47,418 bases of DNA from a virus: positions 1 through 47,418 of IMG/VR virus record IMGVR_UViG_3300036790_000457. One strand, written 5' to 3'. Positions 46,701-47,418 of this stretch are shown here, one piece after another; the stretch's first letter is position 1; each line of letters begins with the position of its first letter. The notes beneath the pieces were generated by a model. That model did no database searches. It was given only the letters and a program-made list of their open reading frames with translations, and was not told the DNA's origin. A program made the position numbers and the translations under genes.

Positions 46701-47111
46701 GTTTCCACCAAATGCGGAAACCGGAGCCGTCGTATTTAAACCGCCTCCTGCACCTCCACCCGCACCCATAATCGGAGTAGTGGCTTTCGCTCCCCCAAAG
46801 GTTATGGGTGTACCAAATGAAGCGGTCGAAAGGTTAGCGCCCCCTGCAGTGGCAATGCCGCCTTTACCTCCTCCAATCCCACCCCACGCTCCTGAAGCTG
46901 CACCAAGGCTCTTGGCCAACTTCTGGACAGCAGTGTCGAGCTTGCCGACGTCTGTAATGACAGTACCCAGTCGAGTGTGCAGCGTCTGGAGATCTGACGA
47001 GTCAATACCAAGGCTCCCGCCACCAGTAATGCCAGTGGGAGCACCTTGTGCGCCCGAACGAAGGTCAGCCCGAGATCCTCTTGGATCCCACATCCCTAGG
47101 CCTGCCATCAT
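43734..47111 (-). CDS. Tape measure protein with three cell-wall-degrading domains
   Basis: This is a 1125-residue protein that sets tail length. Residues 1-560 are Gly/Ala-rich and helical, with a membrane-like stretch near 420-445. About 608-698 is a VanY/M15-type peptidase (SAHQAGKAADVG; SEPWHLQ). About 712-820 is NlpC/P60 (AFDCSGLVQYVFAQVG with catalytic Cys; SHVAIYIGGG with His). About 920-1040 is a lysozyme-type domain of actinophage tape measures (INAWQQHEGQW; DPLNTKLPEPG; GVAATVSTI). Linkers are Ser/Gly-rich. The start is the first ATG of ATGATG, overlapping the upstream stop. Confidence 0.92.
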   Translation of the reverse strand: MMAGLGMWDPRGSRADLRSGAQGAPTGITGGGSLGIDSSDLQTLHTRLGTVITDVGKLDTAVQKLAKSLGAASGAWGGIGGGKGGIATAGGANLSTASFGTPITFGGAKATTPIMGAGGGAGGGLNTTAPVSAFGGNATRMIALGAMGEVGAQMAGGINSAMAANQAGGMPTDLIARQANNIWGGSGSGNTTTTVSTFTGLRNAGPNDLNTALGTIQNNSLVMSSLKAGSRNQKNMFSFLNAASSVGGMTASQSTQMVNSLTSGPLLQYLQTVTGGRGALINPKTLGVGGTNTVMKNIMAALDPGSGKMSGATLRTSFGGGNAQLTEQNWTKIQGNLAQRGVQLPTGMMQFLMQYASTGGNLPKASQAMSGTQWEKQLGVATAQTSNTEAQYQHTKGARSLIAHLDTWWADTKRDITQHLGPIPSIVAGGAAGLSRGLGAASHIAGGAVLLKGASTLFGAGAGGVSGAASTVMGGGRGGGGPMGGQVADGSQSSPFYIRGSNETGNTWPVSVQLDQISLTALGHLLGGGGTTSKKTTTTTTAKKKSSSGGLLGDLENGIKAVVSGAAIEKVLKYMSSHNPPGTGGGGEPEDIPMGDPSTGATTTKGMTPTLAGRMSAMMKANPAVQISSGHRTSQQQANLYALKGGQGVAAPGHSAHQAGKAADVGPPSQFKWIAANAQKFGLYTPAPKSEPWHLQAMGDPTTAGGASGATGSSVVSIASGQLGTPYVYGGETAGKAFDCSGLVQYVFAQVGISLPRTSQQQATVGKAVSGLSAAQPGDLILYNEPGEGPNSHVAIYIGGGKQIAAPHTGTVVQIQAVDTAHLSTIRRVVSGGAGQGVVQAAQASVGQPANDSHSGGGMNVGTGNSFLSMVSGLGGMEGAAAGGGVAGGSSSSGTASTSPSAGAGGSATGSSAILSSSGGSISTPTQFSQAVLAGLGIGDAVGAITDINAWQQHEGQWGASGAYNAKVMHDPLNTKLPEPGSSSLGGLTNSYPSWAEGVAATVSTIKQGNMAPILSALKSNASLSVFSKALESTGWAQSAYGGAAFASPSGQYAVGDPGTSFTPSGSGMGGSAAFSMSGGHTGGNIYVTMPIQMSGGTPGEASQFANMVIDAIERRTGMKVVQDS

Positions 47112-47280
47112 GCACCTCGATTACTAAGCGCTTTACGGCGCTCATTCATCCACTGAGCCAACTCCAACCAATACTTTCGTTCCCGAGGATGCATCTCCTT
47201 CACGTCAGGGATTCTCCAGTTCGGCCAGTAAATCAACAGCTCAGCAAACTCTTCGTATAGGACTTGCTCCTTAGAAGCGA
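47108..47280 (-). CDS. DUF6760-like tail assembly protein, reached only by +1 frameshift
   Basis: QVLYEEFAELLIYWPNWRIP and MHPRERKYWLELAQWMNERRK match the DUF6760-type protein found beside contractile tail genes. No ATG, GTG or TTG lies before the conserved LYEEF. The frame begins inside the end of the gp51-like gene, +1 to it. Skipping one base at TTC-TAA-G (stop at 47271-47273) fuses the two. An in-frame start at 47383 exists but would overlap the upstream gene for over 100 nt in an implausible frame. AAGGAG after the stop could also serve an unusual start. Confidence 0.72.
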
Positions 47281-47418
47281 AACATGGCGGGGAGGCCCAG
47301 CGTGAACGGGAACTCCTCTCCGCATGTGGCGCAGTTGACCAGTATGGGATCCGAAAGCTTTGGACCAGGCTGATGCTCAGCAAGAAAATCAGCGAGCGTT
47401 GCTCGATCCCCCGCAGAG
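47271..47418 (-). CDS. T4 gp51-like baseplate assembly protein, 5' end cut by window edge
   Basis: Only the last 48 codons are in the window. ATLADFLAEHQPGPKL, then ILVNCATCGEEFPFTLGLPAMFRF and UAA. The CxxC followed by a short acidic/hydrophobic tail is the mark of the T4-type baseplate hub assembly zinc ribbons that precede DUF6760-like genes. It probably gives both a short product and a frameshifted long product. Confidence 0.7.
   Translation of the reverse strand, partial: SAGDRATLADFLAEHQPGPKLSDPILVNCATCGEEFPFTLGLPAMFRF

Noticed and set aside
1-47418. Genome-wide recoding of TAG
   Set aside because: The SNF2 helicase ends with TAG (26460-26462) with only about 20 unconserved codons before the next stop, so TAG terminates normally there.

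Overview
The window is part of a double-stranded DNA phage with a contractile tail (myovirus-like) that infects an actinobacterium. The host inference rests on a phage WhiB-type iron-sulfur regulator (18693-19136), an Rpf-like transglycosylase (2013-2642), and cell-wall hydrolase domains of actinophage type in the tape measure protein. The contractile tail is inferred from baseplate J, gp25, gp27/gpD-like hub, gp5-like spike, CIS-tube and LysM proteins. There is no bacterial chromosomal gene, rRNA, insertion sequence or CRISPR array. Both edges cut genes: the terminase runs off the left edge and a T4 gp51-like baseplate assembly gene runs off the right edge.

Layout. Nearly everything between 4.0 and 47.4 kb is on the minus strand and reads right to left. 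Tail module (47.4-33.1 kb): baseplate assembly factors, tape measure, CIS-tube and LysM hub proteins, gpD-like hub, spike, gp25, baseplate J, a collar-domain fibre and a gpI-Kelch fibre, then a small membrane protein. A hairpin at 32981-33026 separates this from the replication module. Replication, recombination and regulation (32.9-16.1 kb): an acidic Rossmann-like protein, AAA+ loader, DnaB-like helicase, primase, SNF2-type helicase, DNA-binding proteins, a histone-tail/ssDNA-binding-like protein, a family A DNA polymerase broken by a +1 shift, RecA, a Holliday-junction-type nuclease overlapping recA, WhiB, a Cas4/RecB-like nuclease and a SpoVS-like protein. Accessory array (16-4 kb): about 25 small, tightly overlapped genes. 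They include a zinc metalloprotease, a ParB-like protein, a 2H phosphoesterase, many zinc ribbons, a holin-like protein and two free-standing homing endonucleases. Many of these proteins share short linear motifs: an N-terminal AAxESxSxDQF motif and an LFHDRR motif.

A short plus-strand cassette (2.0-3.8 kb) carries the Rpf-like enzyme, a conserved small protein, a PTH2-type peptidyl-tRNA hydrolase with no standard start codon, and two tRNA genes with unusual anticodon arms. It converges on the leftward operon at strong hairpins (3.88-4.07 kb). At the far left, terminase large subunit (minus strand) is interrupted by a 251-residue intein with an endonuclease motif.

The most interesting items are: (1) the array of small proteins sharing the DQF and FHDRR motifs together with enzymatic domains, which could be a co-packaged or ejected protein set with a common targeting signal; (2) two probable +1 frameshifts, both at a UAA-G stop, in DNA polymerase and in the gp51-like/DUF6760-like pair; (3) a peptidyl-tRNA hydrolase frame preceded in phase by ATG-ACA-CTT-ACA-TAG and followed 7 nt later by a tRNA whose anticodon loop contains TTCTAA; and (4) the terminase intein. 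All function calls come from motif reading by eye; no database search was run.
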